From the NCBI RefSeq assembly GCF_029891575.1, contig NZ_JARZHF010000015.1:1-57816 (forward strand): 57,816 nucleotides of DNA, written 5' to 3'. The notes below the pieces were generated by a model. The model had not been told where the DNA came from and did not search any database. It saw only the letters and a program-made list of their open reading frames with translations. A program made the translations under genes and the position numbers. Positions 18,822 through 27,999 of this stretch are shown in pieces. Source of the DNA: Salipaludibacillus daqingensis. Lineage in GTDB: Bacteria; Bacillota; Bacilli; Bacillales; Salisediminibacteriaceae. The first letter of the stretch is position 1; every line of letters starts with the position of its first letter.

Positions 18822-21290
18822 TTAGGATGTGGTCGCTATTGTAGCCCACTTCGGAACAAAGTGATCGACTTTTGCTACTAAAATTGTCATATCATCATGA
18901 ACTTCTCCCCCACATTCACGAATCATGCGCTCCATCATCAAATCAGCAATTTGCTGTGGGTCCGACGTTCTTAGTTCTCGGATAATTCGTTTCATCCAAA
19001 TATCTGTATTCTCTATTTGATGTGGTGTCTCATAGATACCATCACTCATCATAATTAATAAATCTCCTGCTTTAAGCTGCTCTGATACGACATCCACATC
19101 CACTTCTTTAATCATTCCTATTGGAAGGTTTCCAGATTCAATAGCCATCACTTGTGATCCTCGCTTAATGAAACTCGGTGTCGAGCCAACTTTCAAAAAC
19201 TTTGAATTCCCATCTTGCAAGTCAATAATCGCTAAATCTAATGTGGAAAATACTTCTTCACTAGATCGAAGAGACAACACGGAATTAATAGATTTGATTG
19301 CCACCGTTTCGTCAATACCTGATTTTAAAATCCTCCTTAGTAAATCAATTGTCTCTTGGCTTTCAACATGGGCTCGCTTCCCATTACCCATGCCATCACT
19401 TATGGCCATCGCAAACTTTCCTTCGCCTAACTCCATCGTTGAAAAGCTATCTCCTGATAACCACTTCCCCCCTTTAGCTGTATGAGCAATACCTGTTTCT
19501 ATTACAAACGTTTTCGTCGAACCAAGTAAAACCTTCGTCTCTTTTCTAGAAGCTGACAGAGGTTCTGCTTGTTTCACAACAATGGCTTCATTCAAGATGT
19601 TTGATAGTAGCGGCGCAACAACTTTTTCCGCTTCATTATATTGATTGGACGGTAAAATCATTTCCACATCGACATTTCCAGGCTCTAAACCATAAATGTC
19701 TACAAGATCAACATCAACACCAACGCCTAACAAAGCCTCTTTTACTTCTTCTTCTTGTTTATCGTGCACTTCCTTCTCCCGTTGAATATCTCTTGCAAAA
19801 TCACCCATTACTTGCGATACACCTATCAGTTGATCAGCGACCAATCGCCTACTTTCGAGTAACTGATGTTTCAAACGTTGTTCACTTTCCCTTTCTTTTA
19901 ATTTTTCCTGCACCGTTCGTATAACGCGTTCATCTATGAGACAGTGCTTTTTCCAACCTGATAATAGCCCACGATTTTTTACTTCTCCCTTTTCCTCACT
20001 CTCTTTCATGATTTCCTCCATATAGGAGTATGTCTTTTCAAATTCCCTTGACCAACATTGAGTCTTTTTCACACACATTTGACATGTATCTTCTGTAACC
20101 TCACTTAAAAACAGGTCTACGGCTTTTTCTTTTTCCGAATTCCCGTCTTTTTTTTCATTGAACGAAAAACTATGAGAAAGGCTTAAAAATAAGTCAGAAA
20201 ATTGTTCTACCCTTCCAGCTGTCATATCTCTTATTTTTCGTAAATACTTCTGCTGTTCGTTAGCGTGTTCCGGCGTTCCAGGTATGTAGCTGGAAAGAAG
20301 ATTTGTCCAAGATTTAGGAGTCATAAAAAACAAAGCAACAGCTACTAGACTCTCATAAAGTGTAACCTCAAGAGGGGCCTGATTATCTGCATACATCCCC
20401 ATTAATAAACTAGCTATAATTAAACCTGCTGCTACGGATACTTTTTTCCCTTCTTTTAACAGTCCCCCTAATAGACCGGAAAAAGCTAGTAAACTCATCG
20501 AAAATAAATGAGCCACATTGGCGAGTGAAAGGATCAATCCCATGATGACACCAACTGTTGAACCGATCGTCGCTCCTCCTACAAACGCAAAAATCAATAC
20601 AAAATACCGAGCAATAATATGTTCAATCGATAGATGATAAATGAGCCAACCGACGGTTCCGGTTAACAAAGATCCTAAAAGTATGACGAGGCAAACGACC
20701 TCTTCGTGTTTCAAACTCATATGTCGTCGTTTTTCAAGAAATAAAGGGATGCTTTGAAAGAAAATCAACGTAATGACTAATGCTAATGCCCCTTCCACAG
20801 AGGCAGTCAGTGCATGATAGAGAGAATGCTCTCCTTGAAAAGCTAAACTAAAGTATCTTGTTAGTGCTACAGAAGCAAAAACCGTCACTGGTAATAATTG
20901 TTCCTGCTTATCTACTTTGCTCATGATGCTTTGCAAGAGGAAATAAACAATAATCGCCACAGTCGTGTGCCCTGCATAACCAAATGATAACGTTGTAGAG
21001 CCAGCTATTAATGCAAAAGATGCTGGTAGTGTCATACTCCTTTTCCACTTAAAAACTACCGCTAAAAAAGGAATTGTAAAAGGTAATAGCTGCAGAAGGA
21101 TAACGGCTCGCCCTAACAAAAATCCAATTCCAATGACCATTAGTAAACGTTGCCAAGATGTAAACTTCTTCTTCACATACTTTTTCTCGCTTTTGGATTC
21201 GTCTCCTTTAAACCAAGTCCACGCATCCGCTCCACCTAAAGAAGAAACGGCTTGTCCACTCATCTTTGTCAACACGCTTCGCCCCATCAT
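18822..21290 (-). CDS. spoIIE: stage II sporulation protein E, PP2C-type phosphatase
   Basis: Membrane phosphatase that dephosphorylates SpoIIAA and so activates sigma-F in the forespore; it also takes part in polar septation. The N-terminal third (to about 330) has some ten membrane segments, followed by a central oligomerisation region with CQMCVKKTQCW, and a PP2C domain with AISDGMGNGKRAH and MMSDGIYE. Length (822 residues) is as in B. subtilis. The frame is open to a GTG at 21302, but AGGAG lies 11 bases before the ATG at 21290. Transcribed from a promoter with a 21-bp spacer. Confidence 0.96.
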   Translation of the reverse strand: MMGRSVLTKMSGQAVSSLGGADAWTWFKGDESKSEKKYVKKKFTSWQRLLMVIGIGFLLGRAVILLQLLPFTIPFLAVVFKWKRSMTLPASFALIAGSTTLSFGYAGHTTVAIIVYFLLQSIMSKVDKQEQLLPVTVFASVALTRYFSLAFQGEHSLYHALTASVEGALALVITLIFFQSIPLFLEKRRHMSLKHEEVVCLVILLGSLLTGTVGWLIYHLSIEHIIARYFVLIFAFVGGATIGSTVGVIMGLILSLANVAHLFSMSLLAFSGLLGGLLKEGKKVSVAAGLIIASLLMGMYADNQAPLEVTLYESLVAVALFFMTPKSWTNLLSSYIPGTPEHANEQQKYLRKIRDMTAGRVEQFSDLFLSLSHSFSFNEKKDGNSEKEKAVDLFLSEVTEDTCQMCVKKTQCWSREFEKTYSYMEEIMKESEEKGEVKNRGLLSGWKKHCLIDERVIRTVQEKLKERESEQRLKHQLLESRRLVADQLIGVSQVMGDFARDIQREKEVHDKQEEEVKEALLGVGVDVDLVDIYGLEPGNVDVEMILPSNQYNEAEKVVAPLLSNILNEAIVVKQAEPLSASRKETKVLLGSTKTFVIETGIAHTAKGGKWLSGDSFSTMELGEGKFAMAISDGMGNGKRAHVESQETIDLLRRILKSGIDETVAIKSINSVLSLRSSEEVFSTLDLAIIDLQDGNSKFLKVGSTPSFIKRGSQVMAIESGNLPIGMIKEVDVDVVSEQLKAGDLLIMMSDGIYETPHQIENTDIWMKRIIRELRTSDPQQIADLMMERMIRECGGEVHDDMTILVAKVDHFVPKWATIATTS

Positions 21291-21325
21291 ATTTTGCACC
21301 ACTCCTGTTCAAAGTTCGTCCTACT

Positions 21326-21358
21326 ATTAAAACATGATAGAGATACAAATTTTGTCAA
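21326..21358 (-). promoter_or_regulatory. Spo0A-dependent promoter of spoIIE
   Basis: TTGACA (21353-21358) and TTTAAT (21326-21331) are 21 bp apart, the unusual spacing known for Spo0A-activated sigma-A promoters of spoIIE and spoIIG. Around it are 0A-box-like sequences: TTTTGTCAAA at the -35 and AGTCGAA (21385-21391, 6/7 to TGTCGAA) upstream. Confidence 0.72.
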
Positions 21359-21524
21359 ACAACGTGGGAGAGAAAATAAAACTCTTCGACTAATATAGAC
21401 GGAAAACGTCTGTGAATCAGAAGATGATACAGAATGCTCGTTTCCCTTCGATGATGACTCATCCATATTGATTACGAGATTTAAGTCAGAATAAGTAGCT
21501 TCCAATCTATAACGTCGGGCTTCT

Positions 21525-21539
21525 GTCTATTTAATAGAC
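21525..21539. repeat. 15-bp palindrome upstream of spoIIE
   Basis: GTCTATT-T-AATAGAC, arms of 7 bp with a single central base. It sits about 170 bp above the spoIIE promoter in the 510-bp gap to yabR. It has no T-tract and may be a protein-binding site. Between 21392 and 21715 I see no gene and no tRNA. Confidence 0.4.
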
Positions 21540-21712
21540 CAAGATATATTTTTATGTTTTTGTCACTTTACCACGGTTAAAAGTTTTTCTTTTTTAGTAC
21601 GATTAAATACTGAAGTAATTTGTAATTATTTAGGAAAATGAAACATAAGTAAAACATGTTTGCTATTTTTACTTATAGTGAACTTAGGCTAAATACCCTT
21701 ACTTAGAAACAA

Positions 21713-21766
21713 AAAAGCCGTCTATTTCTATCGCTTTAAAAATCAGCGATTAGAAATGACGACTTT
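21713..21766 (-). terminator. terminator of the yabR operon
   Basis: On the minus strand GTCGTCATTTCTAATCGC pairs almost fully with GCGATAGAAATAGACGGC, followed by TTTTTTG. It is 45 bp after the yabR stop. Confidence 0.9.
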
Positions 21767-21811
21767 AGTACTTATTTATGACTTTATATTCATTCAGCAG
21801 CAAGCTCCACT

Positions 21812-22237
21812 TTACCCTCTTTTAGAGTTTCGACCACTTCGTTTAGACTCTGTATTTCGTTTCAATGAGGATAATCTTTCTTCACTATCCTTTAGAAACC
21901 GACTCATCTTGTCTTCGAAAGAAACAGGACGCTGATCTTTTTGTCTCGGCTTAGAAGATTTATGCGGTGTACGTTTCGTATTAGATGTTTGAGACGGTGG
22001 TTTTTCTTTCGCTTTGCGAATCGATAACCCGATCTTGCCGTCTTTCTCTATATTCATGACTTTCACAGTAACTTCATCACCAACGCTTAAAAACTCGTTG
22101 ATATTTTTCACATAACTGTCCGCTACTTCACTAATATGGACAAGTCCTGTGGATCCATCTGGCAATTCAATAAAAGCTCCAAAATTCGTTATTCCAGTCA
22201 CTTTACCTTGATACTTACTGCCTACTTCAATGGACAT
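21812..22237 (-). CDS. yabR: S1-domain RNA-binding protein YabR
   Basis: The 141-residue protein has an N-terminal S1 domain (about 1-75: GSKYQGKVTGITNFGAFIEL, then GLVHISEVADSYVK and GDEVTVKVMNI) and a basic, probably disordered tail rich in K, R and S. It resembles the general stress protein GSP13 family. An RNA-binding or ribosome-associated role is inferred. It is the last gene after divIC and precedes a strong terminator. Confidence 0.9.
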   Translation of the reverse strand: MSIEVGSKYQGKVTGITNFGAFIELPDGSTGLVHISEVADSYVKNINEFLSVGDEVTVKVMNIEKDGKIGLSIRKAKEKPPSQTSNTKRTPHKSSKPRQKDQRPVSFEDKMSRFLKDSEERLSSLKRNTESKRSGRNSKRG

Positions 22238-22311
22238 GTAAAAAATGCTCCTCCTTCATGGTCCTTAAAAATATCATTTTTTTACATTATACCGACTGTC
22301 CAAGATCTCTG

Positions 22312-22698
22312 TCAATTACTGTTATTACCAGGTCGTGGTAGTTGAAAAAGCGTTTCCCCAGGCTTCGTAAGAAAGAAATCTCTCCTTGCCAATTCAGCAA
22401 TATATTCATCATCATGCAACCAGTCCACCTCTTGCTTTAAACGAGATTCTTCGTGCTTCATGTATGCTAATTCTTCTTCTAATTGTTGTGTTTGTATTTT
22501 TTGATTTTCGATGGACGTTTGCTGTTGGTAGAGAGTGAATCCAGCTATAGAGAGAAAAAGAATGGCGCACGACGCAAACATAGATAACCGACGAAGCAAC
22601 CCTTTACGTCGTCTTTTCGTCTGTTCTTCTAACAACGCTTGCTTTTCCATGTATTCAGAACTTAATCGGCGAATCTTTGTTTTATTGCCTTGCTCCAT
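22312..22698 (-). CDS. divIC: cell division protein DivIC
   Basis: Bitopic divisome protein that works with FtsL and DivIB. The 128 residues comprise a basic cytoplasmic head (about 1-38), a membrane segment (SMFASCAILFLSIAGFTLY), a coiled coil (QQLEEELAYMKHEESRLKQE) and the C-terminal conserved ARRDFFLTKPGE. The start at 22698 (ATG) fits GAGAGG better than the GTG at 22707. It is 6 bp from yabQ. Confidence 0.92.
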   Translation of the reverse strand: MEQGNKTKIRRLSSEYMEKQALLEEQTKRRRKGLLRRLSMFASCAILFLSIAGFTLYQQQTSIENQKIQTQQLEEELAYMKHEESRLKQEVDWLHDDEYIAELARRDFFLTKPGETLFQLPRPGNNSN

Positions 22699-22713
22699 TA
22701 TCGTCACCTCTCC

Positions 22714-23301
22714 TCACTTCTTGTGTTTTCGATCCATTTTTATTCGTTGATATAACCCTTTTAGGAACTTCATAAACATTTCTCTTTGCTTCATAAAAGG
22801 TTGTCCGATTTTTTTATCAACATAGGTAATAAGTAAAAGGATAGGTCTAAATATCCAAAAAATTAAACTGGATATAACTTTCCAACATATCATTACTAAT
22901 ATCATACCTAAGCGAAACAACAGTTTCAATAATTCTTTTGTTGGATTCACAAGAAATATATAGGTAATTCGAACCAAAAAGTAGCTAACATGGTAACTTA
23001 TGTGGAGAAATGTATTCAAAAGTTTTTTATAACTTGTTTCAAACAAAGCGCGGTATACGGAATAACCAAGAAAAACAGCGATTAATAAATAGAGTCGAAC
23101 TTCTCCATGATTCATATAAAGTAATACCCCAAAGTAAAGAAGGGCTTGGACGATCCAAAATAAAACATCATTCACTATTTTTATCCAATTAAAAGACTTT
23201 CTTTTACCTAGTATTCTCTCATAAGTATCTAAAGAAGCTCCGACACTAACGCCCATCACTACACTTGCTAACAAGGAAGCGATTTGAACATCTAAACTCA
23301 C
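22714..23301 (-). CDS. yabQ: spore cortex biosynthesis membrane protein YabQ
   Basis: The 195 residues contain about four N-terminal and one or two central hydrophobic segments and a basic C-terminal tail ending in KMDRKHKK. In B. subtilis YabQ is a mother-cell membrane protein required for spore cortex formation. Its ATG overlaps the yabP stop (ATGA), so the pair is translationally coupled. Confidence 0.88.
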   Translation of the reverse strand: MSLDVQIASLLASVVMGVSVGASLDTYERILGKRKSFNWIKIVNDVLFWIVQALLYFGVLLYMNHGEVRLYLLIAVFLGYSVYRALFETSYKKLLNTFLHISYHVSYFLVRITYIFLVNPTKELLKLLFRLGMILVMICWKVISSLIFWIFRPILLLITYVDKKIGQPFMKQREMFMKFLKGLYQRIKMDRKHKK

Positions 23302-23603
23302 TTAAATAACTTCCCAAATAATCCTTTAGTTTTCTCACCGTGGTGCTGATCCAAATAGACAAGATCATCAACCTTACCTTGAATGGATACTTTTCCTTCT
23401 TCAACGTCTAAGTTTTTCATTTGTAAATTATGACCGCGAATCGATAAAAAACCCATCTCTGTTTCTAATAAAAATTCTTCGCTATCAAAACTCTCTACCT
23501 GTTTCACTCCGGAAATATCCAACATTTTTCTAGCATTAAGCACTAGCTGATGATCCCGCTTTCTTCCAGGTCCTTGGTGCGTATAGTCGTATGAATGTTC
23601 CAT
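23298..23603 (-). CDS. yabP: sporulation protein YabP
   Basis: A 101-residue protein of the YabP/YqfC family: GRKRDHQLVLNARKMLDISG, then FLLETEMGFLSIRGHNLQMK and LDVEEGKVSIQG. In B. subtilis it is made in the mother cell under sigma-E with yabQ. The ATG at 23603 is six bases after AGGAGG, better than the ATG at 23609, which abuts the site. Confidence 0.9.
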   Translation of the reverse strand: MEHSYDYTHQGPGRKRDHQLVLNARKMLDISGVKQVESFDSEEFLLETEMGFLSIRGHNLQMKNLDVEEGKVSIQGKVDDLVYLDQHHGEKTKGLFGKLFK

Positions 23604-23634
23604 CCCCATCCTCCTTCAAACACTCTTTATCCTT

Positions 23635-23661
23635 ACTATATGTGGGAGGAGGAAAAATAGA
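23635..23661 (-). promoter_or_regulatory. candidate sigma-E promoter of yabP-yabQ
   Basis: A -10-like CATATAGT (23635-23642) is preceded after about 13 bp by TTCTATT, resembling the sigma-E pattern ATATT then CATACAnT. Distance to the yabP ribosome-binding site and the known sigma-E control in B. subtilis agree; neither box is a full match. Confidence 0.45.
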
Positions 23662-23779
23662 ACAAGCCTTCCTGAAAATACGAGGGAGAGTCGGGCAAAA
23701 CTTCCTATCTCTTTGGTTAAAATATGAATCAGACACTTTCATTTTTCATCGTGCGAAAAAAGTTCGCTTCGGTAATTAC

Positions 23780-24043
23780 CTAGTCATTATTAATTCTTTC
23801 TTCTTTTAAAATAGTATAAAAAGTAGCTGCATCCTCCTTTTTTGCCTTTTCTTCGATTCGATCGATTCTTAAGCTTACGTGTTTTTGTCCAAATAAAACA
23901 TCAAGTTCGTCTCCTAACTTCACTTCGGTTCCAGCTTTCGCTTTCTGACCATTTACTTTCACTCTTCCTTGATCAGCAACTTCCTTGGCCATTGTTCTTC
24001 GCTTAATTAGTCGAGATACTTTCAAATATTTATCTAATCTCAT
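23780..24043 (-). CDS. rqcP: S4-domain protein RqcP
   Basis: An 87-residue S4 RNA-binding protein (MRLDKYLKVSRLIKRRTMAK, DQGRVKVNGQKAK). In Firmicutes this family stabilises peptidyl-tRNA on obstructed 50S subunits together with RqcH, helping C-terminal alanine tailing in ribosome quality control. It sits between mazG and yabP as B. subtilis yabO does. Confidence 0.9.
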   Translation of the reverse strand: MRLDKYLKVSRLIKRRTMAKEVADQGRVKVNGQKAKAGTEVKLGDELDVLFGQKHVSLRIDRIEEKAKKEDAATFYTILKEERINND

Positions 24044-24058
24044 AAGGTTTCCTCCTCT

Positions 24059-25534
24059 TTATTCTTGTTTTTTGGCTTCTTCCCAAAGGGAATCCAATTC
24101 CGTTAACGTTTGTTCTGACAGAATGTCCCCACGTTTACTAACCACTTGCTCAATATAACGAAACCTTCGTGAGAATTTCTCATTTGTTTGTCTTAATGCT
24201 TCTTCTGGATCAATCTTATGAAAACGGGCTAAATTTACAAAGGCAAATAACACATCACCAAATTCTTCGACAGCAGCATCATAAGATCCTTCTTTCATTT
24301 CATGCAACCACTCAGCAATTTCTTCTTGAAGTTTCATCCACATTGGAGCTTCTTCGCCCCAATCAAATCCTACTCTTGCTGCTTTTTTTTGTAGTTTAAA
24401 AGCTTTTAACAAGTTTGGTAGCGATGCTGGAATACCGTCTAACAGAGACATAACCTCGTTTTCGTTTTTCCCTGCCTCTTGTTTCTCTTGTTTTTTAATA
24501 TCTTCCCAATTGGAAACGACTTCCTCCGCGCTATCTGCAGTTACATCAGCAAAGACGTGGGGGTGTCTTCTTATCATCTTCTCTGTCACTTTACTAATGA
24601 CATCTTCCATATTGAAATAACCATTATCTTCTCCAATTTGAGCATGAAGAAGAACTTGCAACAATACATCACCTAACTCTTCGACCAGGTGGTCATCGTC
24701 TTGTTCATCAATCGCTTCTAACAGTTCATAAATTTCTTCTACAGCATAACGCTTCAGTGATTCATGCGTTTGCTTTCGATCCCATGGACAACCATTCGGA
24801 CCTCGTAGTGTTTTAATGACCTCCCGCAATTTAGAGAAGTCGCGATATAATAATTCGTCATTTTTAACAGGTGGAAGATATACAGCCGTTAAATTACTTA
24901 AAGTAGTGACACGATCCAAATCGTAGAGAGGCACTGTGACAATGGACTCTTGCTCACTCCCGGCAGCTGTTACCACGGTTACTTCATAGTCATCAGGTAG
25001 ACGGTCCATCAAAGCTAGTTTTACTTCAGAAGCGCTGAATTGGTCATATACTTGTCCAATAATGACATGTTGCTTAAGGTTAATGTCTTCCGATTTCATT
25101 GTTACTCCATCGACTAATTGAAATCCTTCGATCGGGTCCATCTTCAGAGCACTAAACATCGCATCTAAAAAACTTTGTCCACCTTCAAGCACAACATTTA
25201 TTTTCTCTGAATGTTGAAGAAGATGTTGCACGGTTGCTTCTGCCACCATTGGGTGTCCTGGAACCGCGTAAAAAACTGTCCCTTTTATTGAGACTTCATG
25301 AAGAAGCCTTTCGACAATTTCTATATACACATCCTCAAATCGATCATGTTTTTCGTAGATTTCATCAAAACTGTGAAAATTTATTCCTTCTTGTTTCAGT
25401 TCATTTATAACAGGATGGTCCTTTGTTCGAACAAATACTCGTTCACGATTATTCGTTAATGTTCGGTATATTCCTAAAGGTATTTGCGCTAAATCTCCTG
25501 CTCCTAATCCGATAATATGTATCGATTGTGTCAT
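24059..25534 (-). CDS. mazG: nucleoside triphosphate pyrophosphohydrolase with N-terminal methylase-like domain (YabN/MazG)
   Basis: A 491-residue fusion: an N-terminal SAM/tetrapyrrole methylase-like domain (IHIIGLGAGDLAQIPLGIY, then VPGHPMVAEATV) and C-terminal tandem MazG domains with GCPWDRKQTHESLKRY, EEIYELLEAI and VEELGDVLLQVLLHAQI carrying the metal-binding glutamates. MazG hydrolyses (d)NTPs and clears damaged nucleotides; the role of the methylase-like half is unknown. Good AAGGAGG before the ATG; it overlaps yabM by 4 bp. Confidence 0.93.
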   Translation of the reverse strand: MTQSIHIIGLGAGDLAQIPLGIYRTLTNNRERVFVRTKDHPVINELKQEGINFHSFDEIYEKHDRFEDVYIEIVERLLHEVSIKGTVFYAVPGHPMVAEATVQHLLQHSEKINVVLEGGQSFLDAMFSALKMDPIEGFQLVDGVTMKSEDINLKQHVIIGQVYDQFSASEVKLALMDRLPDDYEVTVVTAAGSEQESIVTVPLYDLDRVTTLSNLTAVYLPPVKNDELLYRDFSKLREVIKTLRGPNGCPWDRKQTHESLKRYAVEEIYELLEAIDEQDDDHLVEELGDVLLQVLLHAQIGEDNGYFNMEDVISKVTEKMIRRHPHVFADVTADSAEEVVSNWEDIKKQEKQEAGKNENEVMSLLDGIPASLPNLLKAFKLQKKAARVGFDWGEEAPMWMKLQEEIAEWLHEMKEGSYDAAVEEFGDVLFAFVNLARFHKIDPEEALRQTNEKFSRRFRYIEQVVSKRGDILSEQTLTELDSLWEEAKKQE

Positions 25535-27159
25535 GTAATATTCCTCCTTTTTCGGACCAGTTCCTTTGATTCATAAGGAAACCAGCGCCCAATTTTCGGT
25601 ATACTTTCCCACTCATATGTTGTAAATAAACGAAGTCGGTAAATCATCCATAAAAAAATGACCGCTCCACTGCTTGCGGCAGTTAAAGAAATAAACGTCA
25701 TCGCTATTCTTCCATCTGCCACGATCGCGGTAGTTCCCGCTTGGAACAAGCTAACGAATATGACCATCCCTAAAAGGCTGATAAACCATTTCCACCAAAA
25801 TTGGAATGGTTCTATGTTCCAAAGAGAAGATCGGATTAAAATGAAAATGGAGAGAAATGACATGATCACGAACGGTAATGCAGAGCTAATCGCAGCTCCG
25901 TTAATTCCATATGTAGGTACGAAGATCATGTTAAATATACCTTTCAAGACGATTCCTAAACCAAGAACAATGACTGACAAGGAAGCTTTCCCTACTGCAT
26001 GAAGCAAAGCAGCAATCGTCATAAATATCGCACCAAAAAAAACGATGGAAGATAGGAGTTGTAAAGCAAAGGTCCCACTTTGATCTGTAAACATCATTTG
26101 GTTTAATGACGGCATAATAGTTACCATACCCGTTGCCGCTGCTCCTCCAAACACAAAACACATCTTAAGTGCCCGGCTCATTTCTTCTTTCACTTCTTCC
26201 ATTTTTTTCGCTTCATACGCTCTGGAGATATGCGGGATCGCCGCATAAGAAAAAACGGTCGTAATCACTGCTCCAAATTGAACCAGTGGCCAACCACGAT
26301 CGTAAACACCTTTTGCTATTGCAGCGTTTAGTTCAGTATCATTCAAGACCAGCAGTCGAAACACGCTTACGGAATCTACAAGCTGAAAAATAACCAATGC
26401 CATTGCACTTACTGAAACAAGCACACCTGTGATAAACAACGTTTTTACATCATTTTTCCAACCGGTGGGAATTGTCCACTTCATTAATTTCAACGGATGG
26501 AGCTCTCTTGTCTTCCATCCCATTGTTCCAAGAACAATTACTCCGGCTATACTCCCTGCTAATGCTCCAATGCCCGCTGATGTGCCTGCCATGTAAGGGT
26601 CACTTGCTTTCATTGCAAAAAAAGCAACGCCTAAAATAACCGTCACCCGAAAGGTTTGTTCAACCACTTGTGAAAATGCCGTTGGAATCATCTCACCTTT
26701 TCCTTGGTAAATACCTCTCCCCATTGCAAGAAACGGAATGAGGAATACAGGTGCTCCCATCCAGCGGATTGCTGAGGTTAACCGTGGGTCTCCCATAAGT
26801 TGGGCGATCATCTCCGCTCCCAAAACAATAGCTAATCCCGCCACAATGTGAAGGGAAAGTAGGCATAAGAACAAAAATGATAATCGGTGTGATAAGGAAG
26901 GGGATGACACATCTGTTTGGGTTTTCGTATCGTGATTTGCGACAAAAGTTGCAATAACAAGCGGGAATCCATATGCACCAAGCACAAAAATAACCCCATA
27001 AATCGGGTAAACTTGCTGATACACATAAAAACCCGTATCTCCTGTGATATTCTGATACGGAATCTTATAAAGGGCGCTTAAAGCTTTGACAATGATTGCC
27101 GCTAAGGAAAGGTAGAGTGCTCCTTTCATCCACGTTTGTTGTTGCTGAGCATGTTTCAT
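25531..27159 (-). CDS. yabM: MOP-superfamily flippase-like membrane protein YabM
   Basis: A 542-residue polytopic membrane protein of about 14 segments (polysaccharide biosynthesis family: ALYKIPYQNITGDTGFYVYQ near the N-terminus). Relatives include SpoVB and MurJ-type lipid flippases. The substrate is not known; a lipid-linked cell-wall or spore precursor is likely. Its stop is coupled to mazG (ATGA). Confidence 0.88.
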   Translation of the reverse strand: MKHAQQQQTWMKGALYLSLAAIIVKALSALYKIPYQNITGDTGFYVYQQVYPIYGVIFVLGAYGFPLVIATFVANHDTKTQTDVSSPSLSHRLSFLFLCLLSLHIVAGLAIVLGAEMIAQLMGDPRLTSAIRWMGAPVFLIPFLAMGRGIYQGKGEMIPTAFSQVVEQTFRVTVILGVAFFAMKASDPYMAGTSAGIGALAGSIAGVIVLGTMGWKTRELHPLKLMKWTIPTGWKNDVKTLFITGVLVSVSAMALVIFQLVDSVSVFRLLVLNDTELNAAIAKGVYDRGWPLVQFGAVITTVFSYAAIPHISRAYEAKKMEEVKEEMSRALKMCFVFGGAAATGMVTIMPSLNQMMFTDQSGTFALQLLSSIVFFGAIFMTIAALLHAVGKASLSVIVLGLGIVLKGIFNMIFVPTYGINGAAISSALPFVIMSFLSIFILIRSSLWNIEPFQFWWKWFISLLGMVIFVSLFQAGTTAIVADGRIAMTFISLTAASSGAVIFLWMIYRLRLFTTYEWESIPKIGRWFPYESKELVRKRRNIT

Positions 27160-27262
27160 GCTAATATTTCCTCTCTATGCTTCATTTCTTTGTCATTATA
27201 GCATATTACTTTCCAAATTATAAAAGCAGCACCGCTATGAGGTACTGCTTAGTTTATGCTTA

Positions 27263-27805
27263 TTATTGTTCCATTTGCCTTGCTAAAAATCCAGCTGCCG
27301 TTTCCGACAGTTTATGTTCCACATCACCGATTTTCCCACTACCTTTACTTACTAAAACAACGGCACCAATCGGATCTCCATTTGCAATAATCGGAGCAAT
27401 GCAATAACCATCCATCGACTCATTTGTTTCACCAGAGATAGCATATTCCCCTTGTTTAGATTGAACGTTGACTTTCCGCTCCTCCATGGACGTTTCCACA
27501 ACTTCGCCAATTGGCTTATTGTAATATTCCTTTTTGGAACCTCCGGCGACAGCAATAAATGTGTCTCTGTCTGCTATGAGTACTATATGGTTCAAACTAT
27601 CGTAAAGGGCTTCTGCGTATTCTTTTGCAAAGTCTCCGAGCTCTGAAATAGGGGAATATTTCTTTAAAATCACCTCTCCATCTCTATCGACAAAAATTTC
27701 TAATGGGTCTCCTTCTCTAATTCGAAGCGTCCTTCTTATCTCTTTTGGAATAACAACACGACCTAAATCATCAATTCGACGAACAATTCCAGTTGCTTTC
27801 ATCAC
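27263..27805 (-). CDS. spoVT: stage V sporulation transcription factor SpoVT
   Basis: AbrB-family regulator of the late forespore that tunes the sigma-G regulon. The 180 residues begin with the swapped-hairpin DNA-binding domain (KATGIVRRIDDLGRVVIPKE) and continue into a GAF-like ligand domain (about 55-180). The start is the GTG at 27805 or the ATG at 27802, 8 or 11 nt after GAGG. It shares its N-terminal fold with the abrB product at 47746. Confidence 0.95.
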   Translation of the reverse strand: MMKATGIVRRIDDLGRVVIPKEIRRTLRIREGDPLEIFVDRDGEVILKKYSPISELGDFAKEYAEALYDSLNHIVLIADRDTFIAVAGGSKKEYYNKPIGEVVETSMEERKVNVQSKQGEYAISGETNESMDGYCIAPIIANGDPIGAVVLVSKGSGKIGDVEHKLSETAAGFLARQMEQ

Positions 27806-27877
27806 GTATATTGCCTCACTTTCTTTGGTGTAATCTCAAGATGTATCCAAGTATTATTTGGATTGGAAACTTGTCCT

Positions 27878-27907
27878 TATTATCTGATTAAAAAAAAGAA
27901 CTATTCA
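27878..27907 (-). promoter_or_regulatory. weak candidate sigma-G promoter of spoVT
   Basis: TGAATA (27902-27907), 17 bp, GATAATA (27878-27884) resembles GnATA/CATACTA in 5 of 7 -10 positions. Just downstream is an ATCCAA/TTGGAT inverted repeat (27845-27863) that could be an autoregulatory site. Support is limited to these matches. Confidence 0.3.
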
Positions 27908-27943
27908 CCAATTGTAGAATAAAATTGATAAATTTCCTCTAAA

Positions 27944-27981
27944 TCGAAAAATAGCACCTGCAAATTTAATTACAAGTGCTA
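27944..27981 (-). terminator. mfd terminator
   Basis: TAGCACTTG (27973-27981) pairs with CAGGTGCTA (27952-27960) on the minus strand and is followed by TTTTTCG, 18 bp after the mfd stop. Confidence 0.85.
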
Positions 27982-27999
27982 CTTCTTGACCTTATAGTT

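Noticed and set aside
21287-21505. 72-codon minus-strand frame upstream of spoIIE
   Set aside because: It covers the spoIIE promoter and ribosome-binding site, starts at an unsupported TTG, and resembles nothing.
21340-21810. tRNA genes expected between yabR and spoIIE by analogy with B. subtilis
   Set aside because: No GGTTCRAATCC T-arm or cloverleaf on either strand.
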